A model generated the notes under the pieces. It did not search any database. It saw only the letters and a program-made list of their open reading frames with translations, and was not told the DNA's origin. A stretch of DNA of 64,000 nucleotides from Kudoa neothunni (taxonomy: Eukaryota; Cnidaria). Positions 49,697 through 61,900 of the stretch are shown in pieces (position 1 is the stretch's first letter; every line of letters begins with the position of its first letter). The stretch covers positions 8,680,001 through 8,744,000 of the forward strand of contig OZ199839.1 in NCBI GenBank assembly GCA_964304625.1, in the 5' to 3' direction. The position numbers and the translations under genes are program-made.

Positions 49697-51931
49697 ATGT
49701 TGTTTCGATTACTATTATTTTTTGCATTGTGGGTCGAACAGTGCCATTTCCAAAGTAATGTTACAATGTGTTCCATGAATAATAGAGATATATAGTTTCT
49801 AAATTGAACTTGAAAAAACAGGATGAGGAATATATTTTAGAGTTTTCCTTGCAGAGTGGCTCCACAGAGAACGATTGTTCCGTTAGATATATTGGATATG
49901 AAAAGGCAAAATCTGGCACGAACAGATTTTTTGGGCATTTAGGACAGAAAGGAAAATATCGTTGCACCAGTGAAAAAAATAAACTCACCCTCGAATATAT
50001 AGACCAAAAATATTACTTAGTCGTTACCGACGACAAAAATAAACAAGAGGCTTATGTTTTTTATGAAAGTAAACCTTAGTGATAGGTAAAAGGTTTTAAT
50101 CAATTTATTTTTTTAGAAACCACCAATACTAACTTGAAATTGTCCATTGAAAAAGACATTATGGATCTGAAAATCTCTGATCCATTTTCAATTAAAAAAA
50201 TGAAAGTTAGATTAGATGGAAACCATGATTTGTTAGGGAGTCCTATATTCGACAACGCGTTGGGGCAACATTTCCATCCAAGATCCACTATGAAGATAAC
50301 GTCAAACCTAGAATTTGCAAAATATTACGAAGTGGCTTTGGCGGAATATAATGATATTGATCATTTGATAAACGTGGAAAACTATTCCAATAAGCCAGTC
50401 TATCCATTGAAAAACTATGGTTTCCTTAGAGTTGATGATGAGACCCATAAAACGTTGATATTTGAAGGATTTAACGATTGGGCTGGAGAGCTTTGTGAAT
50501 TCCGAATCAAAGTGAATAATCAATATCTTGATGTAAAATGTGGAGATGGCGAAAATAAATGTATAACTTTATGTTCGAAAGCTAATATATCTGTCCTAAA
50601 CGGTGTAATATCCGACAAACTCACGCTTGAAATTAAAAGTCGATTTAGCAAAGATGTTTTTTCGGTTGATTATGACGGTACATATTTATATAACATAGAA
50701 TGAAAATATTAAATGAACTTTTTAGTGAAAAATAGCGTCATAGAATCCAAAAATAAATATTGGAGTCATGAAGTGAATCCCCTTGTAATAAAATTTGCCC
50801 CAATTACCACCCCATCTCAAGTCAATAAATGTGAAATCTCATTCCAGTATCCACTGCTGAATGACGAGCTAGCTAAAAACAACTTTTGTAACAATACCGA
50901 ATCTATTAAATGTAGTAATGATTGTGCATTGGAATATAAATTTGGAAAGGAGTTATCAAAACAACCTATTCTATTGGCAGTGAAAAGAAACGATAATATT
51001 ACTGAATATGTCCAAATACAAAAATGTAATTGAAATGCTACCGAATTTCGCTGGGAGTTTGAATTTTATCAAATGTTATATAGATTCAAATGAGATTACT
51101 GCAGACGTTAAAGTCCAAAAATCTCAGGCGAAAATCAGCTTGACGGGAGAACTTTTTTCGAGAGAGCAAAACTGTATCGTTTATATGAAGTCTAACAGAC
51201 TACCTTATTATCATCCGGTTATGTGCGGAAAATACAAATGCGTCTTCAATTCAAAACAGCCAATATTGGTCAATGGATTACATCGAGGTCACAACTACAC
51301 ATTTAGGGTGGTGTACGAAAATGAATACACCGATACCATAACAGAAGAATTTCAAACAAGTAATATATTTATAAGATTATTCTGTCAACTTTAGTCAAAA
51401 TAAATTAATTTTTACAATAAAGTGTCCAACCATTTCGACTTGAGTTATAATTGGAGTTCATCAGCCGAACTGGATGTGACTACATCGTTTTTGAATTCAG
51501 ATAGCGACCACAAATGTCTCCAATCCAGCTGTATTTACCAACTAGCTGATGAAAATGAGGAGAAATTTGGTTCCAGAACTGAAAAAATGATTTTCATAAA
51601 AAAAGTTGCACCTTGTCAACAGACTTCTTTCAGTGGCCTCAACAACAATCATATCTATCATATTGAAGTGGAGGCTTTCTCTTGTGGCCATTCTCATTCA
51701 TCATACGTGTCAGGTATTCGAACCTCATTTTAATTATCTCGATCAAGATTAAATTTTTATTATTCGAATTTAGGAGACTTTTCAATAATAAACAATAATG
51801 AAAGTATAATATTTTCATCTATTTCATATTCGATCCAATCACGCCCATTATTACGAATTTCAATAATAGGTACATCTGACGAACACAATAAAGAGGAAAC
51901 AGTATCAGATATTACACACAATTGTAAATAG
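49697..51931 (+). CDS. Secreted protein of repeated fibronectin-like modules
   Basis: First exon gives signal peptide MLFRLLLFFALWVEQCHFQ, then a 41-nt intron. Exons follow at about 49801-50069, 50118-50680, 50728-51010, 51050-51370, 51422-51721 and 51774-51931; most junctions are GT...AG and in phase. Modules of about 95-190 aa carry close cysteine pairs (CITLC, CSNDC, CGKYKC, CLQSSC) followed by a Y-x-[IFV]-x-V strand (LHRGHNYTFRVVYE; LNNNHIYHIEVEA), the signature seen in the 29001-31983 gene. The final exon encodes a Ser/Ile-rich tail ending THNCK with TAG; there is no membrane helix, so the product is probably secreted. One junction near 51000-51050 does not phase with a canonical intron: either I misplaced it or the copy has a small indel. 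Confidence 0.65.
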
Positions 51932-52192
51932 TTATTGATGGTCATATATTTACTGAAATGAAAATTTAGCATCACCAACAGAAAATGATGGAAAACAAGA
52001 TATAAGGTTTGTTTAGACGATTAATACGTGTATATTATTTTACATTCATTTAGTAAATTGATTGTCTTGTAAAATTGTTTATACCACTGTAAATAATAGA
52101 CACTCCCAAAGTTGGGTCTACTCAAGAATGTAATAATACCCATTGACTTTTTACAGTGCTTCATGATTATTTTATAGCTAATCCAAACGACG

Positions 52193-52573
52193 ATGATCCC
52201 ATTAAATATAGCAGGTATATTAAATTTCGAATAAAACTGAATTAATCACTTTTTATTTAGTAAATCCATTGTTCCAACAAAATATTTTTATCATTATACT
52301 AAATTATTTTAGCTATTTTAAGTATAAAGCGTTACAGGTAACATATCAATATCATAATTAGATTTTTCATTTGAACTTTAGAATTATTACGTGGGTGTCA
52401 GTGTAAGTTGTCGCTCGATTATTTGATCAAATTTCTAAGTTAAAGTAATCATATTGAACTTTAGTGGAATTGCTTCAGCTGCTCTACTTGGATGTGGAAT
52501 GTTTTCCTATTACAAAGTGAAATCAATGGGCGGGACAAAGATTGTTTCTAGAGACAAATGGACTCAAATATAA
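52193..52573 (+). CDS. Single-pass membrane micro-protein, 58 aa, four exons
   Basis: Exons of 22, 25, 21 and 109 nt (52193-52214, 52313-52337, 52382-52402, 52465-52573) join through GT...AG introns of 98, 44 and 62 nt to 177 nt ending in TAA. Start MIPLNIAAILSIKRYR is basic-amphipathic; residues 17-38 (IITWVSVGIASAALLGCGMF) form one membrane helix; the tail SMGGTKIVSRDKWTQI is hydrophilic. Size and layout resemble small inner-membrane proteins of mitochondrial complexes, but I recognise no family. Another frame of exon 1 (ANPNDDDPIKYS) looks coding too but gives no canonical join to the last exon. Confidence 0.6.
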
Positions 52574-53377
52574 ACTTAGAAGTCATTAGTGCTTTCACTC
52601 GAACTATCCATAAACTGAATCGTTAAAAATATAATTATTGAAGTATAATTGTTATATAAACTTGTAGAGTTTATTTAAAATAGTGTTTGACCATTTGCTA
52701 CGTAATCTTCGACGTAGATTTAAAAGGCGACTTTATGATAAACTATGATCGATTAGTTATACTTGTCTCTGTTTTTGATAACTTCATGTAATTTAAAAAT
52801 ATGAGAATTAAATAATTAAAATGAAATATATTTCAATTTATTGATTTTATCAGTTTTGTATTTTAAAAGGTTACCAATTTCAATTAGGATAAAATGTAGT
52901 AAATAAAGTTTATTGTCTGTTAATTTTCATTAGTTAATTTCATTTTATGATAAAATACAGTAGGTGACGGCTCGTGCGCACCTGCCATGATTTAATGACT
53001 TATACAATTCTTTTACTAATTAAAGTAAATCGAATAAAAGCACAACGATTATACTAAAATATTAAAACTTTAGTTGTTGTGTGAATTCGCTGTAATTAAA
53101 AATTAGCTCAAATCTACGACTCGTGGGCACTTGAATAGAACCAAGCAGTTTCGTTGTTTGAAACATAAAGTGGATATAATGTCATGTTATGAAAGAATAT
53201 CAAATATGGAAACAGAAAAATTTAAATTCTCAATTATTATAACTTAAAATCTCTATCCTCTTAAATAAGATTTCGAGTAATAAAGCAACCATTATGAAGA
53301 CTCATAATAAAGTATGAACTATAACAACCGCAAAAATTTAATAAAATTAAGATTCCTATGAATGATGCTCTAATTTA
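52574..53377. other. Intergenic with a small repeated hairpin motif
   Basis: AT-rich except two related GC-rich motifs at 52962-52983 (AGGTGACGGCTCGTGCGCAC) and 53112-53133 (ATCTACGACTCGTGGGCACT), in the same orientation 150 bp apart. No gene seen. Confidence 0.4.
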
Positions 53378-55434
53378 TTAAACCCTTTCGTTCCCATTGT
53401 CCAATTTAGTGGACAAAAATTAGTTCGCTTATATATTTAAGTTTATTAATTAATAAAAGAATAATTTATGAATATGATAAACATAGGTTGTTATTCTATG
53501 CATTAAATGAGATAATATATTAATAAATGTTTATGGTCATTTTTATTTGTGATATGACTCCTCCTTTTTTATAACACTGAAATAATCTAACAAATTTGGA
53601 AAAATAAGTATCAACAAGTCATAATATGATACTGAAATAATTATATATTGAAAAAAATGAAGTGAATATTTAGTAAATGAAATTTAATTAGTGTGTGATT
53701 TAAATGTATCAAAAAACATATTAATCTCCACAGGAATATTATAGAGGACATTGGGACTTCGAGAACCTCCGATAGTATATTTTAATGGACCACGATATTG
53801 TTTATAGTCAAAAAGAACCTTCAAAGTCTAGCTGAACTTTTAGAAATCAATTAGACAATTTTTAATGACTTTCTAATTGCCAATTGAGTGTTTCAATTTT
53901 TTTTCACTGATGAGTTGATATCGAATATCGCATATGAATCAAATCTGTACGCTACTCACCAAAATGCTAATTTCAAAACTGGTGTAAAGGATAGAAAAAT
54001 ATCTGGGAGTTTTGATTATTATGGTGATAATAAGAATGTCGAGGTATCAATGTTATTTGTTTGAAACTTGTGAACTATCCCCTTGTTTCCGAGACTTTCT
54101 TAATTAAGGAATTGTTTTGGGCAAATACGTAAATTCTTGAATTTCGCGGATAACGCTAAAGTTATCGCGTATCCTAATTCGTCCAAATACGACAGATTCG
54201 TTAAGATTAGACCTTTGTTGGATTCTGTTATAGCATCTTTTCTAAAGATTGAGCCGAAAGAAACCACTCAATTGACGAAAAGATTATCCCGTTTAAAGAT
54301 CAATGTAAGGTCAAGCAATTCGTCCCTAATAAACCAACAAAATGGGGGTATAAAATGTTTGCGAGATGTGGCATTAGTGGTTTGGTTTACGATTTTCCTC
54401 TTTACGATGGACGAAAAACTGTTATAAAGTCTACCGTTGAGCGAACCATATTTTACATATTTTGACAACTGGTTTATATCTATCTATCTATCTATCTATC
54501 CCGCTCCAAATCTTCTTAAATTTTCTTATAGGTTATAACTAAGAAATATCTATTCTATTGGTACGATACGTACTAACAGAGAAAAAGAGGTTGTCCATTG
54601 AGTAATGACAAAGATTTAAAACTAAAAGGGCGTGGCTCATATGACTCTGCACATGACTCTGGTAATGGAATATCGATAACACGATGGTTTGATGGGTCAG
54701 TTGTCACCCGTTCATCTACTCATTCCTCGATTGAACTAATCTCAACATCAAAAAGATTCGATAAGTCTAAGAAAAAAATGGTAGAAATTCATTTTCCAGC
54801 TGTTGTTAAGGAATATAACCAAAATAAGGGCGAAGTTGACCTATTAGATATGCTCATGTCACTTTATGTTATGAAGCATAAGTGCAGAAAGTATTACTTT
54901 AGAACCTTTTTTGGTGTTCTAAATACATGCATAATTAACGCTTGGCTACGTTATAAGCGTAATTGTTCCGTGATACGCAACGATAAGAATGAAGTAATGG
55001 ATTCGTTGGATTTTTTTCTAAAGTTAGTGAAAGTCTTATCCACCATCAATCAATGACTACTCAAACAAAACGTGGTACACTCTCGCTTAATCAAACTGAT
55101 GGCAGGAAAAATTACGTCAACACCAATGAAAAAGAACGAGATCTAATCCATTGAGTGATGAAATCTGTTTTTACATTTTCCCGAAATAATGACAACACAT
55201 TCAAGATGTAGGGTTTGTCAAAAGAAACCATATTTAAATGTATGAAATGTCATTCATATCGTTGTCTTAAGAGAGAAAGGAATTTTTTCTATAACTTTCA
55301 TAATAATCTGGAAAAATATTTAAAAATTTTAATTTTTTTAATTGTTCTTTTCGTGCGCGTAACTAAAGCGCGAATATGCCGAGGTAAATAAATTTTAATG
55401 TCTACCTTTGTGGACATATTAAAAAAGACTTTAA
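53378..55434 (+). mobile_element. piggyBac-like DNA transposon with broken transposase
   Basis: TTAA at 53378-53381 and 55431-55434; left tip ACCCTTTCGTTCCC then palindrome TGTCCAATTTAGTGGACA; right side palindrome TGTCTACCTTTGTGGACA near 55400. Transposase on plus strand: 54137-54290 (FADN, YDRFVKIRPLLDSVI, LKIEPKETTQ), then a frame change into KQFVPNKPTKWGYK and GISGLVYDFPLYDG. YFTYFDNWF (second catalytic Asp) lies near 54450-54475 and is interrupted by an ATCT microsatellite. 54598-55056 has VKEYNQNKGEVDLLDMLMSL (third catalytic region) and FGVLNTCIINAW. A CXXC tail (KCHSYRCLKRE-like) lies near 55240. Two or more frame changes; inactive. Confidence 0.8.
54477..54501 (+). repeat. (ATCT)n microsatellite inside piggyBac transposase
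   Basis: Six ATCT units directly after the codons for the second catalytic Asp motif (FDNWF), replacing the expected TSxxL segment. Confidence 0.9.
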
Positions 55435-55548
55435 ATTGTTGTTGAATAATTTTTGTTTAGATCATACATAATGTAATAAAAAAAATTTAAAGTCAAAAAA
55501 AAATTTTGGCGGGCCAATAATCACAGCTTCTGATTTCTCATTAAACGT

Positions 55549-55773
55549 TTAACACGCAACAAACCAAAGAATAAAACCAATGATAGAAATAACATTTGTA
55601 TACATCATTTTGAGGTTTGGATGAGGTGAGGAGTTGTCATCAAAACTAAAATTCAATCACTCACGCTGGTCGTTGCATGCATTCGCTCTCTTTGACTTTT
55701 CTTATGTATATGGTGTCGGGAGGAACTAGGCTATAAAAACAAACATTATTTCAAGCCACAAACTCCAATCTCA
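55549..55773 (-). CDS. Small C-terminally anchored membrane protein, 57 aa, with a 19-nt intron
   Basis: Exon 1 is 55763-55773 (11 nt), exon 2 is 55665-55730, exon 3 is 55549-55645; total 174 nt with TAA. Intron 1 is 32 nt. Intron 2 is GTGAGTGATTGAATTTTAG, only 19 nt (55646-55664), yet has a consensus donor and acceptor and keeps the frame; reading through it hits a stop at once, and no other AG lies in exon 3. The protein is MRLDLVPPDTIYIRKVKESE, then a polar linker (FDDNSSPHPNLK) and a C-terminal hydrophobic helix (MMYTNVISIIGFILWFVAC). This is the layout of tail-anchored proteins. Family not recognised. It lies 289 bp downstream of BUB3 on the same strand. Confidence 0.6.
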
Positions 55774-56061
55774 TTATAGATTTATTTGATCCGGATTAAT
55801 TTTCGTCACCATGACAAAAAATGCAGACATTCACAATGGCAACTACGTCATCTTATTATTCGGACATACTCATTTAAATAGAAATCTAACACATATAATA
55901 ATAAAAATCACATCGAATTATCAAAAAAAGAAAACAATTCGAGTTAATAACGCACATTGAAATGTATAATATAAATTTTATAATCGCGCACGAAAATTAA
56001 TCCGGATTAATTGAATTTAAAAACTCAAGGCCTTCTAAGTGTCTGTGCACTAGGAGTAAAC

Positions 56062-58877
56062 TTACTCCTTAACCTTTTCTTCAAATTGGTAGGATGACGC
56101 AATCGCTAAATGAGAACCCTCCATATTGTAATCGAGAGAGACAACAGAATTAGGGTATCTTCGTAACTAATCCACAATCATGTTATCTACCCAACAAACT
56201 ATCTTAAGTCTAATTACATGACATAAGCGTTTTTTATTGTATGGATCCCATAGATTGACCAACCCATCCGATCCACCAGTTGCAAATGTATTGTATCTAA
56301 TTGGGTTGGCTTTACAAATTGTCACACCAACAAATTAATCACTTGGGATGAAACGCAATAGCATTAACTGGGTATACATATTCGAGGCCGGTTTTGCTTG
56401 TCACTCGATGACACTTGAAAGAGTACCTATCGATAGGACTGTCATCGTTGATGGTCTCAACATAGATTCTTCCTTCGATAGTTCCAAATGCAAAACCTAA
56501 CCGAAATATATCATCGATTTGTTGACTACCCACATTTCCTACCATCTCCATTCGGAAATTTGTCCATGTAACGCACTTGATACTTGGAAGCGGAATCTTT
56601 CTTAGTGGTAGGCACAGTCTACACAACCACAAGATCATCATTATCAATTTTGTCATTCACACATTGTATTATTACTGGATATCTCAGGTCCCATATAAAA
56701 AACTTTTTAGCGCTCTACACATATCAAGATTATTCAAATATCAGTATCGATCATAGATTTATACTGTTATCACCATCATTTTGGTGTCATACACACACAT
56801 CGCATACACTTTGTCTAGTTGATTCATTACAATAGGTGCTTGAGCTAATCTACCATCCCACAATTTGCAGGTTTTATCCCAGCTTCCGCTCACAATAGCA
56901 TCTATTATTAGATAGTAACAGCAGCGAATATATGATGGTTATATTAAAACAATAAGCATGAGTATTTAGACTTTTATTAGCAAAATTAAACTTGGCGGTT
57001 GAGTTAAATTTTTTGTATATAATTTATAACTAATTTAATTTAATTCATAATATTAAATTTAAATCTAAATCTAAATATTGTGGATGAAGTATAAGGATAA
57101 TAAGTTGTAATAAAAATATTTGAAGTGAAATAACACATGCGCACAATAAAAAATAATTAAATTAGCAACAATTGCGAAAAACTCGTTCTTATTTCTTTAA
57201 CCCTCCGAAGAATTTGGGGGCAATTTTACCCCAAAGTATAATTAAAACCAATATTACTCCTTAAAACATCTCCCTCAATTTGCGCACAGTATATGCCAAT
57301 AAAATGGCAAACATTTTTGGAGGACTTTTGTGGTCAAATTGACCCCAAGTTTTTATCTTACGATTTTATTACAAAAATTTCTTAAAAAGTAAAGTGGTGA
57401 TGTATTTTTAATTCTATCGACTCCTTCTTTGGTAAAATAGTGATTAATATATCATTTAATCTGTGTTAATACCTTGCTAATAATCTCGGATCCTGTTCGT
57501 AAATTATCGCACGAAAAATGATACTTCGCGTACATTGTTGTAGCTGATAAACTGAAGATTATTATTGCTCACTGTGAAAAAACAATTATTTAAATTTTTA
57601 AAAATTCGATCCGAATTATCTAAGTACTCGAACAATTCTTATATTTCTTCAAAGAATGAACTGAGCAATAGTGTTTATCGCAAAATGAGAAAAACGTGTT
57701 ATGATTTTTTTATCATTTCCTCGAGGACAATATTCACAACGACGTCTCTTTTCGGAAACTATTAGTCTAAGTCCTAAAATAGCTAAATTGGGTGATTTTG
57801 CTATGACAGTTTCCCCTTTCTGTAGATTTCAGTCCATGTGAGAGGGTTGATAGAGAGCTAGGGCAATCTCCCTTCAAAATATTTTAGTTTCGTCCTTCCG
57901 ATAGATAGGTGGACCGAGAATATTAGTGCATTTATAAATGATTTTAAAGGGATTCCTCAATTAAAAATATTAACGTAACCTGACAAAACAAAGGCAGGGT
58001 TTTGCGCCAGATTATGATAAAAACCAAACTGAACAAGTATCACGATCTACGTGGAAATAAATAATAATTGTTATTTTTGGTTATGTATTAAATTATTGTT
58101 TGTAGAGAATTGAAATAAAAATATTTTTACCCCAAGAAAAACAACCCAAATTTTTATTTGAAACAATAAATTAACAATGACTTGTATTTTACGATCATTC
58201 CCTAACATCTAACGAATAATTACGTAAAAGATTTAACAGGATTAATTGTTATATTTCACAGCGTTTTACTGAAAAACTAGTCGATACAAATCAAAAATAT
58301 CAGACAATTGAATAGATGGCAATTTTTAGAACCAACTTATCAAATAATAAGCTGGGGTCAATTTGACCTCAAAAGACCCCCGTAGATGGTTTTTTAGCAA
58401 CTTTAAAAAGCTAAATTACTTAATTCGGTGCATGGAACAATGCATCTAACCGCCTTCTCATGACAACCCAAAGTGGTACATTTCATTGTTGAAATTTCGT
58501 ATCTAACAGTAACATTGTATGAGAAAACACTGTCCACATGTGAGTAAATACGTTTTAACCAATCCATCCAAGCAAGCAGTGTAAATGTGATAGGCATCAG
58601 AGAAACAACAACTCAGCACTGGAACTGTAGTGTAAGAACTCAACGTGAGTTGATTGGTAGCAATATTGTACATCCGTATGGTCTAAATTGAACGAGATGC
58701 CAAATACTTAAGCAAATGTATTATCAATCGAAATACACTATCCCACGACGACACCAAAAGATGGTCGTTCGAAGTTGGGGAGAATTTTATGCAGGATATG
58801 CCGTCAGAGGGAGGCTCAAACAACACATACTCCTGGGGAACATCAATTATAGCCTCGTCCTCAGGTGTTTTTGTCAT
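56062..58877 (-). CDS. BUB3: Mitotic checkpoint protein Bub3
   Basis: WD40 protein that brings Bub1/BubR1 to kinetochores. Exon 1 from ATG 58877 reads PSDGISCIKFSPTSNDHLLV and SSWDS. Next come TIRMYNIATNQLTLSSY and SDAYHIYTACLDGLVKT, then TMKCTTLGCHEKAVRCIV near 58.4 kb. After a long intron (about 56920-58410) follow AIVSGSWDKTCKLWDGR, KKFFIWDLRYPV, SASKYQVRYMDKFPNG, GFAFGTIEGRIYVE, SFKCHR and YPVNAIAFHP. ATGGSDGLVNLWDPYNKKRL and AIASSYQFEEK complete it. Stop TAA at 56062-56064. The order matches human BUB3 throughout; the C-terminal tail after the last repeat is about 20 residues shorter. Most introns are 42-54 nt. The long intron hosts a piggyBac-like insertion. Confidence 0.95.
57197..58392. 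mobile_element. Non-autonomous piggyBac-type element in a BUB3 intron
   Basis: Left end TTAACCCTCCGAAG at 57197, then TTTGGGGGCAATTTTACCCC, a near palindrome. An inner block GGAGGACTTTTGTGGTCAAA (about 57318-57350) recurs inverted at 58342-58378 (read inwards GGGGGTCTTTTGAGGTCAAA), followed by CCATCTACG in the position of the right tip. No transposase frame. The right boundary is approximate, since no clean TTAA is present there. Confidence 0.5.
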
Positions 58878-58927
58878 TGTGAAGTCCTGCGCGAAAGAAT
58901 ATGCGTGGACACAAAAAAATAAACCAA

Positions 58928-61900
58928 TTAAAGTCTATCTAACTGTTCTAACAATGTACATGCTTGACAAATTGTTTTGCTGGATATGTGACCACATTTT
59001 TGACATTCCGCTAAACCACATATTATCTAAATTACCATACTATATAAAATCACAAAGAGTTTGAGGTGCAATCGCGCGTGCGTCCATTGAGAAACACTTT
59101 ACGGAATTGATAATGTCTAATGGAAAATAAAATTTCATTACTAAATGTGCCAATTATTAAAAAATTACTTATAATGAAGTTGGGATTGATTTCCTCGATT
59201 TTCTTTATATAATTTCGAACATGCCCACTAAAAATACAATTTTTTAATCAACCAATTTATTTGTTTAGATTCAAAAGTGGTGAAGATTAATTCATTTTAA
59301 ATTAAAATTATTGAACAACAAATGATGAAAAAGATTTTCTTTATATAATCTCGAACATGCTCACTAACAATAATATTTTTTAATCAACCAATTTATTTGT
59401 TTAGATTCAAAAGTGGTGAAGATTAATTCATTTTAAATTAAAATTATTGAACAACAAATGATGAAAAAGATTTTCTTTATATAATCTCGAACATGCTCAC
59501 TAACAATAATATTTTTTAATCAACCAATTTATTTGTTTAGATTCAAAAGTGGTGAAGATTAATTCATTTTAAATTAAAATTATTGAACAACAAATGATGA
59601 AAAAGATTTTCTTTATATAATCTCGAACATGCTCACTAACAATAATATTTTTTAATCAACCAATTTACTTGTTTAGATTCAAAAGTGGTGAAGATTAATT
59701 CATTTTAAATTAAAATTATTGAACAACAAATGATGAAAAAGATTTTCTTTATATAATCTCGAACATGCTCACTAACAATAATATTTTTTAATCAACCAAT
59801 TTACTTGTTTAGATTCAAAAGTGGTGAAGATTAATTCATTTTAAATTAAAATTTTGAACAACAAATGATGAAAAAGATTTTCCTTATATATGTCAGTGTT
59901 CCCAACCTTTTCAAAATCAAGTGTTGATTTTTTTGACTTGAACTGTTGATAACTTTGAACAAGACTTCTTATCACATGAAACTTAACATGTATTCCATCA
60001 GATCTAACTTACTTATTCTACGATGCACTTTAAAAGTTAACATCGTTAGTTATTCACTCCGTCATAAACAGCATTAATAAAGTGAAACTTGTAGTAATCC
60101 AACTTTCATTAGGAAACACTTTCAAATATACGGGGCTAATAATTCGAAAATAAATAATATATAACAAAATTAATCAATAATACATTAGATTCAATCAAAA
60201 AAGGGATATATGATTCTAAATGAGACAAGATTGAGATCAAACCATTCAAATTCTATTCGGGTGAAGTACACGCTAAATATTATTTTTGATTTTTGTATAA
60301 TTAGTCATTGCTCGTTGTTCTTTTATGAAATTAATTGTCATTTAAAAATACGCGATATTGAAATCAAACTACGTCATACCACCCCATCATCTCACCATTA
60401 TATGTGTCACACCAATACTCAGAATTTTCCGTGATTCATTAAACGTTCAAAAATTACTATTCCCCACCATAATTTTTTCATTCTTCATTGGTGGAGCGTG
60501 GAGAAACAATTATCTATGTTAGGGTTCTTAACCGGGAGTAAACTTTAGATGATCGAGGGGAATTAAATATCTTCAAAATTAGGTACGGACAATTGTTGAA
60601 TAATGCGGTATGACATGCATTTAAGGATTTCAAAGGAGTTATAATACTCAGAGCTATTAAAATCAATTAAGATATTTGTATGGACAACTATTTGTAAAAC
60701 TATTAATAAAACTATTATCGGTCTTTTTCTTTCATGCCTCGTTTATCTTTTTGAGCCGTAGCCTAATGATACTTAAATTAGTATACAACCTTACAGTAGA
60801 TATAAATTTAGCTTCCAAGCTAAGGGGAAATTTGGATTTTTCAACCGGCGAAGGGGGTAAATTTAAAAGAACGGTTGAGAATCCCTGATCTAAGTGATTG
60901 TCGTTAAGTCGACTGCTTCGTTGGTGTATTTTAATTTTTTTTTATAATTTAATCAATCTCTTATTTACATATGCTGTATTCTTTGTTCTGTATATTATAT
61001 TCTATATAAAGGAGGGTTTGACAATAAGAAGGGTGATTTGAACACACTACGTAAGTATTTTAGTTGTATTTTCATATAAAAATGCAGTTTAAGGCGGATA
61101 TTTCGTGAATTTTATTTTGGTATATTTTAGTTAAAATATTTCTGAATAAATATGGTAAAAAGAAAGTTTAAAAGAAGACAGTAATGTAGATTATGAAATT
61201 TGTTATATATTCGATATTATAAATAAAATATTAGGATTTCATTATTCATGAAAAATATCTTTGACAATAATTAGATTTAAAACTGCGGAGGCTATATGCA
61301 CGGTAATTTTTTTAATCCTAACAACTCAGTCGCAAACCGTATACAGATTTAATTTGTTCATATCTGCTAGATTTAATTATTTCTTATCCATCGCTTCTCG
61401 TTCGCAGAGGTCAGAGGTCAGAAATAATTAAATATAACAAAAACTAATTTCAATTTAATATTATTTACCATGCAAATGACCACCTTCTACCTACAATTTT
61501 CTGGTAATATTTTTAATTATAATATTATACGATTATAATAAAATAAAATTTTAACAAAATAATCTATTGAAGATTTACCGATAAGCAAATTTCGCATATT
61601 TGCACTCAGTGGCAAAATATTTCAATTCGTTGTAGAACGCATATAAAACTATCTCTTTCTCATACGAATACAGCAGCGGTTTACAACGAGTCGTAGTGGA
61701 TTTCGATTTAGCCTATTGTGTGAGTAACAATGAAACAACAAACAGTTGAGAAAACTGCCACATCCCAACTATTACTATATACCGATAAAGGAAGTACACA
61801 TTTTTCTAGTCGATGTATATCTCCACGTAAAACTAGCAAATAAAAATATTACATATCAAAAACAAGCAACAAGTTACTATTCATTAGAACAGTTTCAGCC

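Noticed and set aside
51008-51050. A clean intron between the third and fourth modules of the 49697 gene
   Set aside because: No GT...AG pair gives the right phase; a frame offset remains unexplained, so no junction was asserted.
58716-59064. Plus-strand frames of 68 and 91 codons
   Set aside because: Antisense shadows of BUB3 exon 1 and the CTU1 zinc-finger exon.
60210-60434. 74-codon plus-strand frame in the CTU1 intron
   Set aside because: No homology or splice partners; lies between a hAT-like tip and the hAT MITE.
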